Source of the DNA: CAYVFC01 sp964450715
GTDB lineage: Bacteria > Myxococcota_A > Polyangia > Polyangiales > JAFGIB01
DNA: 64,000 bases
Direction: 5' to 3'
Assembly (NCBI GenBank): GCA_964450715.1
Contig: CAYVFC010000009.1
Coordinates: 34,021-98,020, forward strand
Made by a program: the position numbers and the translations under genes. The notes below the pieces were generated by a model. That model did not search any database and had not been told where the DNA came from. It saw nothing but the letters and a program-made list of their open reading frames with translations. This document shows, in pieces, positions 34,995 to 43,918 of this stretch. Each line of letters starts with the position of its first letter. The first letter of the stretch is position 1.

Positions 34995-36448
34995 GACTGC
35001 TGGCCGAGCAGGTGAGCTGTCGCTATCCCGGACAGACGGAACCGGCCTTGCACGATATCGACCTCGAGCTGTCCGGTGGATCGACCGTTCTGGTTTCCGG
35101 CTCGACCGGAAGCGGCAAGAGCACCCTGGCGCTGGTTCTGTGCGGCGCCATCCCCCACCTTCTCGGTCACGTCGAAATGCGCGGCCGCGTGGTCGTCGAC
35201 GGGCAAGACCTCGCGCGCATTCCCATGCGACAGGCTGCACGCTGCGTCGGGCTGCTGATGCAGAACGTCGAATACCAGGTTTTCACCGACGGCGTGGAAG
35301 ACGAGATCGCTTTCGGCCTGGAGAACTTCGCTGTCCCCCCGCGGGAGATCGAGGAGCGAGTCGCTGCTGCGATGCATACCGTGGGCGCCGCGCACCTGCG
35401 CGGGCGAACGCTGGCCACGCTCTCCAGCGGGGAACGCCAGCGCGTAATGATCGCGGCGCTCGTCGGCCTCGGCCAGCGGGTGCTTATCCTCGATGAGCCG
35501 CTGGCCTACCTCGACCGGCACGGCGCGATACAGCTGGTAGCCACGCTCGACGGGCTGGCCAGGACCGGGACGACCGTCGTGGTGCTCGAGCACCGGCGGG
35601 ACCTGATAAGACCAGCCGTCCATCGCGAGATCAGATTGGAAAGCGGCCGGTTGGCTTCTGGCCCCGCACCCGGTTACTCGTTTCCGGAGGTAGCAGCGGG
35701 TCGATCGCGGGGTGACAGCCGGCTGATCCTCGAGCGAGCGGCGTGCTCTCGCGGCACCGCTCCCGTGCTCCGTGATCTATCGATGCAGGTGCAAGCGGGG
35801 GAGAGCGTCGTGCTTCTCGGCGACAACGGGGCGGGCAAGACCACCCTGCTTCGTCTTGCCCTGGGGCTCGAGCTACCCACCGCGGGAGTGGTTCGAACCT
35901 GTGGGCTCGACGTTGCCAGGACGTCGACGCGCCGTCTGGCGGCCGAGGCGGCGCTGGTGCTACAGAACCCCGACCACCAGCTTTTTCTCGAAACTGTGCA
36001 GGCGGAGGTAGCCTCGAGCGAGCTCGGAGCGCGGAGTGCCCTGCAGGAGATCGAGGCGCTCGGCCTCGGTGGTCTCGAGGCGCGACACCCTCAGTCCCTC
36101 TCGACCGGGCAGAAGCGGCGCGTGACCATCGCCTCGGCTCTCGCACGACGTCCGAAGTTACTTCTGCTCGACGAACCCACCCTGGGCCAAGACGACGCCA
36201 GCCTGGCGCTTGTCCTGCGGCGCCTCGCTCGCTTCGTGGACGAAGGCGGTGCGCTGGTGACCGCCACCCACGACGAGCGGGCTGCACGAGCTCTCGGATC
36301 ACGAATTCTTCTGCTCGGCAGCGGGCGCATCCTGGGCGAAGGCCCTGGTGTAATCGAGGACTTCTTCCTCAGTCTAAATTCGTACCAGAACGGAACCCCC
36401 GGCCCCGTTACTCAAGAGAGCGAACGCCCGAGAGAGACTTATCTATAG
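34991..36448 (+). CDS. ECF transporter double ATPase, second copy
   Basis: A 485-residue fused double ABC ATPase. Domain 1: SGSTGSGKST, LMQNVEYQVF, LSSGERQR and VLILDEPLAYLD. Domain 2: GDNGAGKTT, LVLQNPDHQLF, LSTGQKRR and LLLLDEPTLGQD. GTG 34991 overlaps the ecfT stop. It powers the second importer and is about 60 residues shorter than the double ATPase at 10.2 kb, mostly in the linker and after the second domain. Eleven bases separate it from the small Cys-cluster gene, so the transcript continues. Confidence 0.92.
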   Translation: MRLLAEQVSCRYPGQTEPALHDIDLELSGGSTVLVSGSTGSGKSTLALVLCGAIPHLLGHVEMRGRVVVDGQDLARIPMRQAARCVGLLMQNVEYQVFTDGVEDEIAFGLENFAVPPREIEERVAAAMHTVGAAHLRGRTLATLSSGERQRVMIAALVGLGQRVLILDEPLAYLDRHGAIQLVATLDGLARTGTTVVVLEHRRDLIRPAVHREIRLESGRLASGPAPGYSFPEVAAGRSRGDSRLILERAACSRGTAPVLRDLSMQVQAGESVVLLGDNGAGKTTLLRLALGLELPTAGVVRTCGLDVARTSTRRLAAEAALVLQNPDHQLFLETVQAEVASSELGARSALQEIEALGLGGLEARHPQSLSTGQKRRVTIASALARRPKLLLLDEPTLGQDDASLALVLRRLARFVDEGGALVTATHDERAARALGSRILLLGSGRILGEGPGVIEDFFLSLNSYQNGTPGPVTQESERPRETYL

Positions 36449-36459
36449 AAAGGAATGTC

Positions 36460-37092
36460 ATGATAGTCCCCCTCGAATTGAACCTCCTGGCAATGCGACG
36501 CGGGTACCTGAGCCCCGAGCTCGCAATGGGATGGCGTATCGGACAGTACGTCACCGAGTTCTTCTCGGACCTCGAACAGGTCCGAATCGCGGCAAAGGAC
36601 GAGGGAGACGCCGCACTCGGGCTATCCATGATGTATCGGAAAAACCTTCTTTCTTCTCCGGTGACCATCGCGCGCGCGCCACGGCCATGGGATTTCCTCG
36701 CCTACCATTACCCCACCGGTACGACGCTGCAGATCGACACGGTCCGCGATTTGGTCGAGCTGCCGGCGGAAATCCGAAAGCTGGAAGCCCTTTTCGAGTA
36801 CGGCGAAGCGAAAGCTGCTCGGCCCGACAGATCGAGTTTCGCGATTCGTCGGTACCGTATTGCCGTCGACGATCTGATCGCCCGCCTTCTATCTCATCCG
36901 GTAGAGCAGTATTGCCAGATCCGCGAGTCCCGCGTACGTTTTCTACGAGAAGCCACAAACCGGAAAAACGATCCCCTGCATTGCCGGTTCTGCAACCGAG
37001 CATTTCATAAAAACGAGATGGTGGATTTCGAAGGCGTCATCTGTTGCGCTCCGTGCTCGGGTATCGAGCCCGCGTGGCTGGAATGGACTTGA
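36460..37092 (+). CDS. Small protein with C-terminal four-cysteine (zinc-ribbon-like) motif
   Basis: A 210-residue protein from ATG 36460 behind AAAGGAAT. The first about 165 residues are not recognised. The C-terminus reads HCRFCNRAF...GVICCAPCSG, a treble-clef-like pair of Cys clusters similar in spacing to those at the end of FmdE-like and DksA-like proteins, but the FmdE core itself is not present. No signal peptide or membrane segment. As the last gene of the receptor/chelatase/ECF operon it may act as a metal acceptor or chaperone for the chelatase, or as a regulator. Its codons look less GC-rich than its neighbours. Confidence 0.6.
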   Translation: MIVPLELNLLAMRRGYLSPELAMGWRIGQYVTEFFSDLEQVRIAAKDEGDAALGLSMMYRKNLLSSPVTIARAPRPWDFLAYHYPTGTTLQIDTVRDLVELPAEIRKLEALFEYGEAKAARPDRSSFAIRRYRIAVDDLIARLLSHPVEQYCQIRESRVRFLREATNRKNDPLHCRFCNRAFHKNEMVDFEGVICCAPCSGIEPAWLEWT

Positions 37093-37198
37093 AAAGTATC
37101 GAATAGGTTCTGCAAGGAACCCTGGCATCGGACTGGACCGTCATGCAGCTCGATGGCGCCACAGCTGTAATGACCGACTGCTTTAGCAGAGAATCCGG

Positions 37199-38011
37199 CT
37201 ACCAGCCGCCAGCGGGCGATTGCCGGGCGGCGCGAACTACAGCGTCCGTCAGGGCGGCGATCTCCTCGAAGACCCCGTCCGGCGCGGGCGGGCGCTGCAC
37301 CATCACCACGCGGCATCCGGTTCGGGCGGCGGCGGCGAGCTTCTCGGACACGCCGCCGGCCGATCCGCTGTCCTTGGTGACCAGCACGCCGATCTGCAGG
37401 CGGTAGATCAGGGTCGTGTTTTCTTTTACGGAGAAGGGACCCCGGCCGGCGATGATGTGCGAGCGGTGGATACCGTTCGAGAGGCAGGCCTCGATGGACG
37501 CGTCCTGGTCGAGCACGCGGGCGTGCAGGGGTACGGCCGACGCGCGCGCGGCGGCCGTGTAGAGGCCGAGGTTCCTGGAGCCGATGGTGAGCAGCACGGG
37601 ATAGCCGAAGGAAAAGGCCATCCGAGCGGCCTGGTCGTGGTCGGGCGCCCGAAGGACCACGGGTGTCGGTGAGGATGCGGGGGAGGACGGAGCCGCATGC
37701 GAGCCGATCACCGGGGGACGCAGGAAGCGAAAGCAGGGCACACCGAGCTCGGCGGTCACGGCGCGGGCCAGCGGGCCGATTAGCTCGGTATAGGGATGGG
37801 TAGCGTCGATCACGGCCCGTACGCCGCGCTCCATGATCAGCCGGCGCAGGCCCTGCTCGTCGAGCGCGCCGCATCGCCGCTCGACCAGCGGATGGTTCGG
37901 CAGCTGTAGCGGGTAGTCGGTGGCCGTGCTGACCTGCACCGGCGCGCCCAGCGAGACCAGCGAGCGGGCGATGGGGTCGGTGTCGGCGGTGCCGCCCAGC
38001 AAGAGGATCAC
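37199..38011 (-). CDS. cbiJ: Cobalt-precorrin-6A reductase
   Basis: A 270-residue CbiJ/CobK protein with the N-terminal ILLLGGTADTDPIA motif, VIDATHPY near residue 69, and the late VTKDSGSAGG segment. It reduces cobalt-precorrin-6A with NAD(P)H. The GTG start at 38011 overlaps the cbiH stop. It is the last gene of the 12-gene B12 operon and ends about 106 bases from the convergent Cys-cluster gene. Confidence 0.93.
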   Translation of the reverse strand: MILLLGGTADTDPIARSLVSLGAPVQVSTATDYPLQLPNHPLVERRCGALDEQGLRRLIMERGVRAVIDATHPYTELIGPLARAVTAELGVPCFRFLRPPVIGSHAAPSSPASSPTPVVLRAPDHDQAARMAFSFGYPVLLTIGSRNLGLYTAAARASAVPLHARVLDQDASIEACLSNGIHRSHIIAGRGPFSVKENTTLIYRLQIGVLVTKDSGSAGGVSEKLAAAARTGCRVVMVQRPPAPDGVFEEIAALTDAVVRAARQSPAGGW

Positions 38012-38766
38012 AGCCGGTATCCCCGCGCCGTTACCAGGTAGGATCCAAGGGTGCGCGTGTTATCCGCGCCGATGATGACCAGGCTCTTCATGTCGATTTC
38101 TTGTTGCGTGAAGCTGCCGAGATCGGTGAGCACGGTGCGCTCCTCGGCCGTTCCCAGGGCGGTACAGACGCCGACCGGCGTGGCGGCCGGGCGGTGGACC
38201 CGGAAAATTTCGGCGGCCCGCTCGATCTGCTGGACGCGCTTCTTGCTCTTGGGGTTGTACAGGCACACCACCAGCTGGAGCGGGGCGAGCCCGCGCAATC
38301 GCCGCTCGATGGCGTCCCAGGGGACCAGCAGGTCACTCAGGCTGACCACGGCGAAGTCCAGCATGAGCGGAGCGCCCAGCCGGGCGGCTGCGGCCGAGGC
38401 GGCGGTGACGCCCGGAATGACTTCCACCGCCGCGGTCGTCCCGCGGGCATGCAGCATCTCCAGGGCCAGCCCCGCCATGCCGTAGATGCCGGGGTCTCCC
38501 GAGGATACCAGCGATACGGTTCTTCCCTCGAGCGCGAGATCGATGGCGCGCTCGCCCCGCTCGGTCTCGTGGCGCATGCCCGAGGAGACCACCTCGCGGT
38601 CGGCCGTGAGATCGGTGATCTTCTCCAGGTAGCTCTTGTAACCGACAACGATCTCGCTGTCGCGGATGGCCTGCTCCGCGCGCCGGGTGCGGTCTAGCGG
38701 GTGGCCCGGGCCTATTCCGACGACAAAGAGCTTTCCCGGGCCATGGCGATGGTGATTCCGTTGCAT
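38008..38766 (-). CDS. cbiH: Cobalt-precorrin-3 C17-methyltransferase
   Basis: A 252-residue SAM-dependent methyltransferase of the CbiH/CobJ branch: GIGPGHPLDRT near the N-terminus, SSGDPGIYGMAG, EVIPGVTAASAAAA, LSDLLVPW and VCLYNPKSKKR. It carries out C17 methylation with ring contraction. I chose the ATG at 38766; the longer open frame upstream lies over cbiG. It overlaps the cbiG 3' end by 55 bases, more than other junctions in the operon. The His-rich start (NHHRHG) is a minor oddity. Confidence 0.92.
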   Translation of the reverse strand: MQRNHHRHGPGKLFVVGIGPGHPLDRTRRAEQAIRDSEIVVGYKSYLEKITDLTADREVVSSGMRHETERGERAIDLALEGRTVSLVSSGDPGIYGMAGLALEMLHARGTTAAVEVIPGVTAASAAAARLGAPLMLDFAVVSLSDLLVPWDAIERRLRGLAPLQLVVCLYNPKSKKRVQQIERAAEIFRVHRPAATPVGVCTALGTAEERTVLTDLGSFTQQEIDMKSLVIIGADNTRTLGSYLVTARGYRL

Positions 38767-39500
38767 CTCGTCTTTCTCACTATCAAGCTGGTGTTCTTTC
38801 CGGCCAGCATGGCGGAGGGCTCGGCCACCGCGGGCAGGCCCACGCTCTGCTGCACCAGGTCCGAGGCCTGGAAGGCGCCGGCAAAGGCGCGGATGCGCCC
38901 GGAGGGAACCAGCACAAGCGGCACCCCGAGCACGTCGGCCGCCTCGAACAGCCCGTTCTCGTCCCGCTTGACGTCGGCGGTGGCGAGCAGGCGAACCCGT
39001 TCCAGCGCCAGGCCGCTGTTTCGCAGGGTATCCGTGATGGCATCGACCAGGGCATCCTTCTGCATGCCCCTGCGGCAGCCGACGCCGACCACCAGGTCTT
39101 TCCTGGCCTCGGTGGTGGTGGTGATCACCGGCTCGGCCCCGGTCGCGTTGGCGACCTGTACTGCCAGCCGGTTGGCGCCGCCCTCGTGGCCGCTGAGCAG
39201 GCTCACCGCGTGGCGGGCGCCCACGTCCATCACCACCACCGCGGAGTCGGTGTGCTTGTCCGAAACGAGCGACGCTATCGCGCGCACCACCACCCCGCAG
39301 GGCATGACGTATACCAGGCCCCAGTGCAGGCCGAAGACAGAGCGGGTCAGCTCGCCCACGCGGTCGAAGCGCTCCGGGGCCTCGCCATCGTCCGCGGGCA
39401 CGTTCTGATGCAGGTAGACCGTTGCCTCCGGTATTGCCCGGGAAAGCGCGCGGGCGACGCGCCACCCCTCGGCAGAAAGGGTGATGATGCCGACGCTCAC
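38712..39500 (-). CDS. cbiG: Cobalt-precorrin-5A hydrolase (short CbiG)
   Basis: A 262-residue CbiG. The N-terminal part has IITLSAEG, the middle has YVMPCGVVVRAIASL and LLSGHEGGANRLA, and the C-terminal part has VVGVGCRRGM and the acidic DENGLFEAADVLG. It opens the lactone and releases the C2 fragment in the anaerobic pathway, so it marks the pathway as oxygen-independent. It is shorter than many family members (about 330-350 residues), with the linker reduced. Start ATG 39500 overlaps the cbiF stop. Confidence 0.92.
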   Translation of the reverse strand: MSVGIITLSAEGWRVARALSRAIPEATVYLHQNVPADDGEAPERFDRVGELTRSVFGLHWGLVYVMPCGVVVRAIASLVSDKHTDSAVVVMDVGARHAVSLLSGHEGGANRLAVQVANATGAEPVITTTTEARKDLVVGVGCRRGMQKDALVDAITDTLRNSGLALERVRLLATADVKRDENGLFEAADVLGVPLVLVPSGRIRAFAGAFQASDLVQQSVGLPAVAEPSAMLAGKNTSLIVRKTRCNGITIAMARESSLSSE

Positions 39501-40255
39501 GGTTGCTCCGCCTTCCGGTACCCGTGGGTAAACCCCCTGTGGTAGAGCTTGGATTCGAGGGCATGCCTTGCCAGTGCCGGGCCGACCAGGATCAGGGCGG
39601 TCTTCTGGATACGCTCTTCATGGGTCTTCGGCGCTATGTCGGACAGGGTTCCGGTCACGATCTTCTGGTCCGCTCTGGAGGCGTGGTGGACGACCGCTGC
39701 CGGGCAATCGGTCCCGTAGATCGGTGAAAGGGTCTCGACGATATCGTCTATCCGGCTCACCGAGAGAAAGAGACACAGGGTAGCGCGGGTCTGCGCGATC
39801 CGGTGAAGCTCCTGCTCCTCGGGCATAGGGGTGCGGCCGGATACGCGGGTCAATATGACCGTCTGGGCGATCTCGGGAGCGGTGAGCTCCACCGCCAGGG
39901 CGGCGGCCGCGGCCTGAAAGCTGCTCACGCCGGGAACCACCCGGTAATCGATGCCGAGCGCGTCGAGCCGCGCCATCTGCTCGCCGATGGCGCCGTAGAT
40001 GCTGGGATCTCCGGAGTGCAGGCGCACCACGTCCAGGCCCTGCCGGTCGGCGGCAAGAATGGCCTGCACGATGGCGTCCAGGTCCATGGAGGCCGAGTCG
40101 TGCTTGATCGCCTGCCCGGGGATCAGGCGCAAAATCCCCTGGCCCACCAGCGAACCGGCATAGATGCAGCAACGCGCGGAGGTGATCAGGTCGTGGGCCT
40201 TGCGGGTGAGAAGCTCCGGATCCCCGGGGCCGGCGCCGACGAAGTACACGGTCAT
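39497..40255 (-). CDS. cbiF: Cobalt-precorrin-4 C11-methyltransferase
   Basis: A 252-residue CbiF/CobM protein: YFVGAGPGDPELLTRKA at the N-terminus, YAGSLV, LHSGDPSIYGAIGEQ, VPGVSSFQAAAA, LTRVSGRTPMPE and LFLSV. It methylates C11 of cobalt-precorrin-4 with SAM. ATG 40255 lies two bases beyond the cbiL stop on the same strand. Confidence 0.95.
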   Translation of the reverse strand: MTVYFVGAGPGDPELLTRKAHDLITSARCCIYAGSLVGQGILRLIPGQAIKHDSASMDLDAIVQAILAADRQGLDVVRLHSGDPSIYGAIGEQMARLDALGIDYRVVPGVSSFQAAAAALAVELTAPEIAQTVILTRVSGRTPMPEEQELHRIAQTRATLCLFLSVSRIDDIVETLSPIYGTDCPAAVVHHASRADQKIVTGTLSDIAPKTHEERIQKTALILVGPALARHALESKLYHRGFTHGYRKAEQP

Positions 40256-40256
40256 C

Positions 40257-40979
40257 TCAAGGCTCCTTGCGGGCGTCGACGATGATGGTGGACAGGTATC
40301 CGAGATGCGGATCGCTCACCTGCAGGTTGCCGAGATCGGTCTCGATGCGTTCCCCGTCCAGGCCGGCCCGCGCCACGAAGACGCTGCGCCCGAGCAGCGA
40401 GCGCTCGCGCAGCAGCTCCAGCACGGACTGCAGCCGCTTGCCGACCTTCATCAGCACCACGGTGCCCTTGAGCTCGATGGCGCGAAGCAGCAGCTCGGGC
40501 GTGTCGTCGGAGGGCACGATGACCACCGGGCTCTTGCCCTCGCCTACCGGAAAACCGGTGAGCGCCGCCGCCGCGGAAAAGGCGGTGATACCGGGAACGG
40601 TGATGACCGGCGCCCCGGGCAACAGCGCCTTCAGGGATCGCACCAGGTAGATATGGGTGGAATACAGCAGGGTATCGCCCAGAGTGAGAAAGCAGGCGTC
40701 CCTTCCGGCCGAGAGCACCTCCGCCACCTGGGCCGCGGACTTCTTCCAGTGCTGCTCGAGCGTCTGCCGGTCCTGGACCATGGGAAAGACCACCTCTCGC
40801 ACGACCGCTTGCGGATGAAGGTGCTCCCTCGCGATGGCCAGGGCCACGCTCTCGGATTTGATGCGCGCCTTGGGCGCGAACACGTCCGGGCAGCGGCCGA
40901 GAATCTCCTTGCCCTTGACCGTGATCAGGCCCGGGTCGCCGGGCCCGATGCCGATTCCGTATAGCGTTCCGAGTTTCAT
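40257..40979 (-). CDS. cbiL: Cobalt-factor II / precorrin-2 C20-methyltransferase
   Basis: A 240-residue CbiL/CobI protein: GTLYGIGIGPGDPGLITVKG at the N-terminus, LGDTLLYSTH, VPGITAFSAAAA, and VLMKVGKRLQSV. It methylates C20 before ring contraction. Start ATG 40979 overlaps the cbiE stop by four bases. In this operon it should act on the cobalt-containing form produced after CbiX. Confidence 0.95.
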   Translation of the reverse strand: MKLGTLYGIGIGPGDPGLITVKGKEILGRCPDVFAPKARIKSESVALAIAREHLHPQAVVREVVFPMVQDRQTLEQHWKKSAAQVAEVLSAGRDACFLTLGDTLLYSTHIYLVRSLKALLPGAPVITVPGITAFSAAAALTGFPVGEGKSPVVIVPSDDTPELLLRAIELKGTVVLMKVGKRLQSVLELLRERSLLGRSVFVARAGLDGERIETDLGNLQVSDPHLGYLSTIIVDARKEP

Positions 40980-41626
40980 TCCCGTTCCCTTTTCCGTGTG
41001 AGCACGACAATGCTGCGCCCCGAGTAAACGCCGTCGGCCAGATCGTCTGGCTTTACCTTTTCTATTCGCTCCCCTGCCAGGCTCAGATCCTGACAGACGA
41101 AGATGCGGCGGTTCGAGCCCATCCGCCCGAGTAGCGCCCGCACCCAGGCAAAGGCCCCAGGGTGGCCCATGAGCACCGCGACGGTATTCCAGTCATCGAG
41201 CCGGGCCGGTTCGATATCCGGCAGATCCCGGTGCGCGCTGATGACGCGCGCCTCGACCCAGCTCAGGGCCAGCCGGGCCAGCGCCAGCTGCACCGAGCTG
41301 ATGCCGGGTATGATTCGGCAGCTCGCATGGCCGAAGCGCTCGAGCACGGCGGTCGCCAGGCTGTACAGGCCCGGGTCGCCGGTGGTGAGAACGACCACCC
41401 GCTTCTGCCGCCAGCAGTCCTCGATCCGGTCCAGCACGGCAGCGACATCGGCTCCCACGGTGAGCTTCTGCACCTTGCTTCGGGAAAATAGCCCGAGCAA
41501 CCGCGAAGCGCCCACCAGCACCTCCGCGCGCGCAACCTCCTCCATTACCTGTAACGTCAGGTAACTCGCGGCGCCCGGGCCACAACCGGCGATGGTGATG
41601 ACCGGCTCGCTCGCTTTCACGTCCAT
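40976..41626 (-). CDS. cbiE: Cobalt-precorrin-7 C5-methyltransferase (CbiE alone)
   Basis: A 216-residue CbiE, equivalent to the N-terminal half of CobL: AGCGPGAASYLTLQV, VLTTGDPGLYS, IPGISSVQLALARL and VLMGHPGAF. It methylates C5. The decarboxylating partner CbiT, often fused or adjacent, does not follow and was not found anywhere in the window. ATG 41626 lies inside the end of cbiD (10-base overlap). Confidence 0.92.
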   Translation of the reverse strand: MDVKASEPVITIAGCGPGAASYLTLQVMEEVARAEVLVGASRLLGLFSRSKVQKLTVGADVAAVLDRIEDCWRQKRVVVLTTGDPGLYSLATAVLERFGHASCRIIPGISSVQLALARLALSWVEARVISAHRDLPDIEPARLDDWNTVAVLMGHPGAFAWVRALLGRMGSNRRIFVCQDLSLAGERIEKVKPDDLADGVYSGRSIVVLTRKRERE

Positions 41627-42672
41627 GGCGACAGGTCTCCGTCGGTGGCGAGAAGAGCGCCCTGCATGTCGATCACCGCGACCGAGGGATCACGGCCAGG
41701 GCCGAGCCGCTCGGCGATGCGCTCGCGGATGGCGCCGGCCAGGGCGGCGGCGAGATCCTGGCTTTCGTCCGGCCCGAGCGCCTCGAAGCAGCCCTGTACC
41801 GTGGGGATGCCGTCGGGGATTTCGAGCGAGAGCGAACGGGCAAAGCGCAAGACGATGGGCAGCGCGGGCGGCGACTTGCGGCTGTGGGTCTGGAAGTGGC
41901 CGTCGATCAGCTTGGCGAGCTTGCCCGGGTGGCCGACCGCCAGCAGGCCGGAAACGCCGAGCGTCGCAGCCTCTTGCAGTAAATATCCCCACTCGTTGGA
42001 CACGCTGATCAGCGCGTCGGGCTCGAAGCGGAAATGGCGCTCGGCGGCGCGCGCACCGATGTTGCCGGGCACCAGCACGGGATGGCTCACGCCGGCGGCA
42101 ACCCCCACCCGTAGCAAGAGCGCCAGCGACTCGCGCACGGCCGGACAGCTGAAGGGCACCACCCGTCCCGAGGTACCCAGCACCGACAGACCGCCCTGGA
42201 TTCCCAGTCGCGGGTTGAACGTCTTCGGGGCGATGGCCTGGCCGCCCGGGATCGATACCGTCACCCGGACGTTGCCATCGGTCACCTCCCGTATCGCGCG
42301 CTCGATCATGCAATGCGGAACCGGGTTGATGGCCGGCTCTCCCACCGGGACCGACAGCCCGGGCCGGGTCACCGTACCGACGCCCTCGCCGCCGGAAAAG
42401 CAGACGCCCGGCTGCTCGCTCCACGATATCCGGGCCGTCACCACCACGCCGTCGGTGTCGTCCGGATCGTCACCCGCGTTCTTGCGCACGCCGGCCATGG
42501 CCCAGCCGTCGCCCCGCTCGGTGAAGAGCACGGGCAGGCTCACTCGCTCGCCGTCGGGCAGCTCGACCGCGCTCCGCCCGACGCCGTCCTCTCCCAGCAG
42601 GCAGCGGGCCGCCGCCCGGGCGGCCGCGGCCGCGCAGGTACCGGTGGTGTATCCCGAGCGCAGTCCCTTCAC
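41617..42672 (-). CDS. cbiD: Cobalt-precorrin-5B C1-methyltransferase
   Basis: A 351-residue CbiD with the diagnostic N-terminus GLRSGYTTGTCAAAAA, and further on DDTDGVVVTA, NPVPHCMIERAIREV and ERHFRFEPDALI. CbiD methylates C1 in the anaerobic pathway only. I chose GTG 42672 because AGAGGT precedes it and it lies 11 bases after the cbiX stop. Longer frames read into cbiX. Confidence 0.95.
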   Translation of the reverse strand: MKGLRSGYTTGTCAAAAARAAARCLLGEDGVGRSAVELPDGERVSLPVLFTERGDGWAMAGVRKNAGDDPDDTDGVVVTARISWSEQPGVCFSGGEGVGTVTRPGLSVPVGEPAINPVPHCMIERAIREVTDGNVRVTVSIPGGQAIAPKTFNPRLGIQGGLSVLGTSGRVVPFSCPAVRESLALLLRVGVAAGVSHPVLVPGNIGARAAERHFRFEPDALISVSNEWGYLLQEAATLGVSGLLAVGHPGKLAKLIDGHFQTHSRKSPPALPIVLRFARSLSLEIPDGIPTVQGCFEALGPDESQDLAAALAGAIRERIAERLGPGRDPSVAVIDMQGALLATDGDLSPWT

Positions 42673-42683
42673 CGATGTGACCT

Positions 42684-43220
42684 CTAGTGGTGGTGGTGGT
42701 CGCCTTGGTCGTCGTGCTCGCCGTGCTCGCGCCGGTAGCGCTCGGCTTCCTCCGGCTTCATGGGCACGAACTCGCACTGCCCCTCGGGCACAGGAAAGCG
42801 GTCGCGCGGCGGAAGCTCGATCTCACGCACGTCCTTCAGCGCTCCGGCTTCCCGGATGCGCTTGCTCACCAGATCGACCAGCAGTTCGTCGAAGCCCAGC
42901 GGCTGGCCCAGCACCAGGGTGATCCCGGGGTACCTGGCGGCCTCGACCTGCATCATCTCGGGGATATCGAGCTGGATGTGCAGCCCGCCGTGCAGGAAGT
43001 AGGGGATGGTGACGACCTTCCTCGCGCCCGCCTTCACCACCTCGGCCAGGATCTCGGGGAAGTGGGGGCCGAGCCGGGACAGGTAGCAGGTCCGCACCGC
43101 ACCGACGCCTTCTCGCTTGCTCAGGGACCGGGCGACCGCTTCCATCGACTTGCCCGCGCCCTTCACCCGACTGCCGTGCCCCAGCAGTATGATCGCCATA
43201 TCGTTGTCGACCGACATCAT
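42684..43220 (-). CDS. cbiX: Sirohydrochlorin cobaltochelatase CbiX (short type) with His tail
   Basis: A 178-residue CbiX/SirB-type protein with LLGHGSRVKGAG at the N-terminus and VVTIPYFLHGGLHIQLDIPEM at about residues 72-92, containing the metal-binding His. It inserts cobalt into sirohydrochlorin at the start of the anaerobic pathway. The C-terminus GEHDDQGDHHHH has six histidines in its last eleven residues and may store or deliver metal. ATG 43220 overlaps the cbiC stop; ATG 43217 is equally possible and better spaced from AAGGAG. Confidence 0.92.
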   Translation of the reverse strand: MMSVDNDMAIILLGHGSRVKGAGKSMEAVARSLSKREGVGAVRTCYLSRLGPHFPEILAEVVKAGARKVVTIPYFLHGGLHIQLDIPEMMQVEAARYPGITLVLGQPLGFDELLVDLVSKRIREAGALKDVREIELPPRDRFPVPEGQCEFVPMKPEEAERYRREHGEHDDQGDHHHH

Positions 43221-43918
43221 CTCTCCTTTTCGTTTACAGCAACGGTACACAGCCCGTGTATCGCGCTCACCGCGAGCGCGCTTCCCCCGCGCCTTCCCTC
43301 CACCGCCAGGTGGGGAACGTCGAGGGAGACGAGCTCCTGCTTGCTCTCGACCACGTGCACGAACCCGACCGGCATCGCCACCACGAAAGCCGGTATGATA
43401 CCCTCTTGAATGATCATCCGGTTCAGCTCGAGCAGCGCCAGCGGCGCGTTGCCGAAGACCGCGATCGCCCCGTGCAGTATCGACTTCGCCTTACGCACGG
43501 CGAAGATGGAACGCGGAAGCCCTTCCCGTTTCGCCGTCTCTGCCACGTCCGGATCGGCGACGTGACAGAAGACCCGGTCCGGCCCGTAGCCCGGATGAAC
43601 GCTACGGAGCCGCGCCAGCGACAGCCCCACACGGGCCATGTTGGCGTCGAGGTAGATGGGAGCGCAGTCCCGCAGGGCCCGGACCGCGTCGTCCACGCCG
43701 CCGACGGAGAAGCGGACCCGGCGGGCCAGCTCCAGGTCCGCGCAGGCGTGGATCATCCTTTTAACCACGAGCCACTGCCGAGGGGAGAAGCCGTGGGCGG
43801 GCGCCTCCCGGTCGATGACGGCGAACGATTCATTCTCCACCTCCTCCGGGGACAGGGGGCGGCGGAAGAAATCGAGGATCAGGGGTTGCGGCCCGCTCGC
43901 GCCGCTAGAGCCTGGCAT
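43217..43918 (-). CDS. cbiC: Cobalt-precorrin-8 methylmutase
   Basis: A 233-residue CbiC/CobH protein. The catalytic-type His lies in VKRMIHACAD near residue 56; also present are DANMARVG, CHVADPDV, ALLELNRMI and AMPVGFVHVVESK. It moves the C11 methyl to C12 to give cobyrinic acid. Its start overlaps the end of cbiA by 14 bases. Confidence 0.95.
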   Translation of the reverse strand: MPGSSGASGPQPLILDFFRRPLSPEEVENESFAVIDREAPAHGFSPRQWLVVKRMIHACADLELARRVRFSVGGVDDAVRALRDCAPIYLDANMARVGLSLARLRSVHPGYGPDRVFCHVADPDVAETAKREGLPRSIFAVRKAKSILHGAIAVFGNAPLALLELNRMIIQEGIIPAFVVAMPVGFVHVVESKQELVSLDVPHLAVEGRRGGSALAVSAIHGLCTVAVNEKER

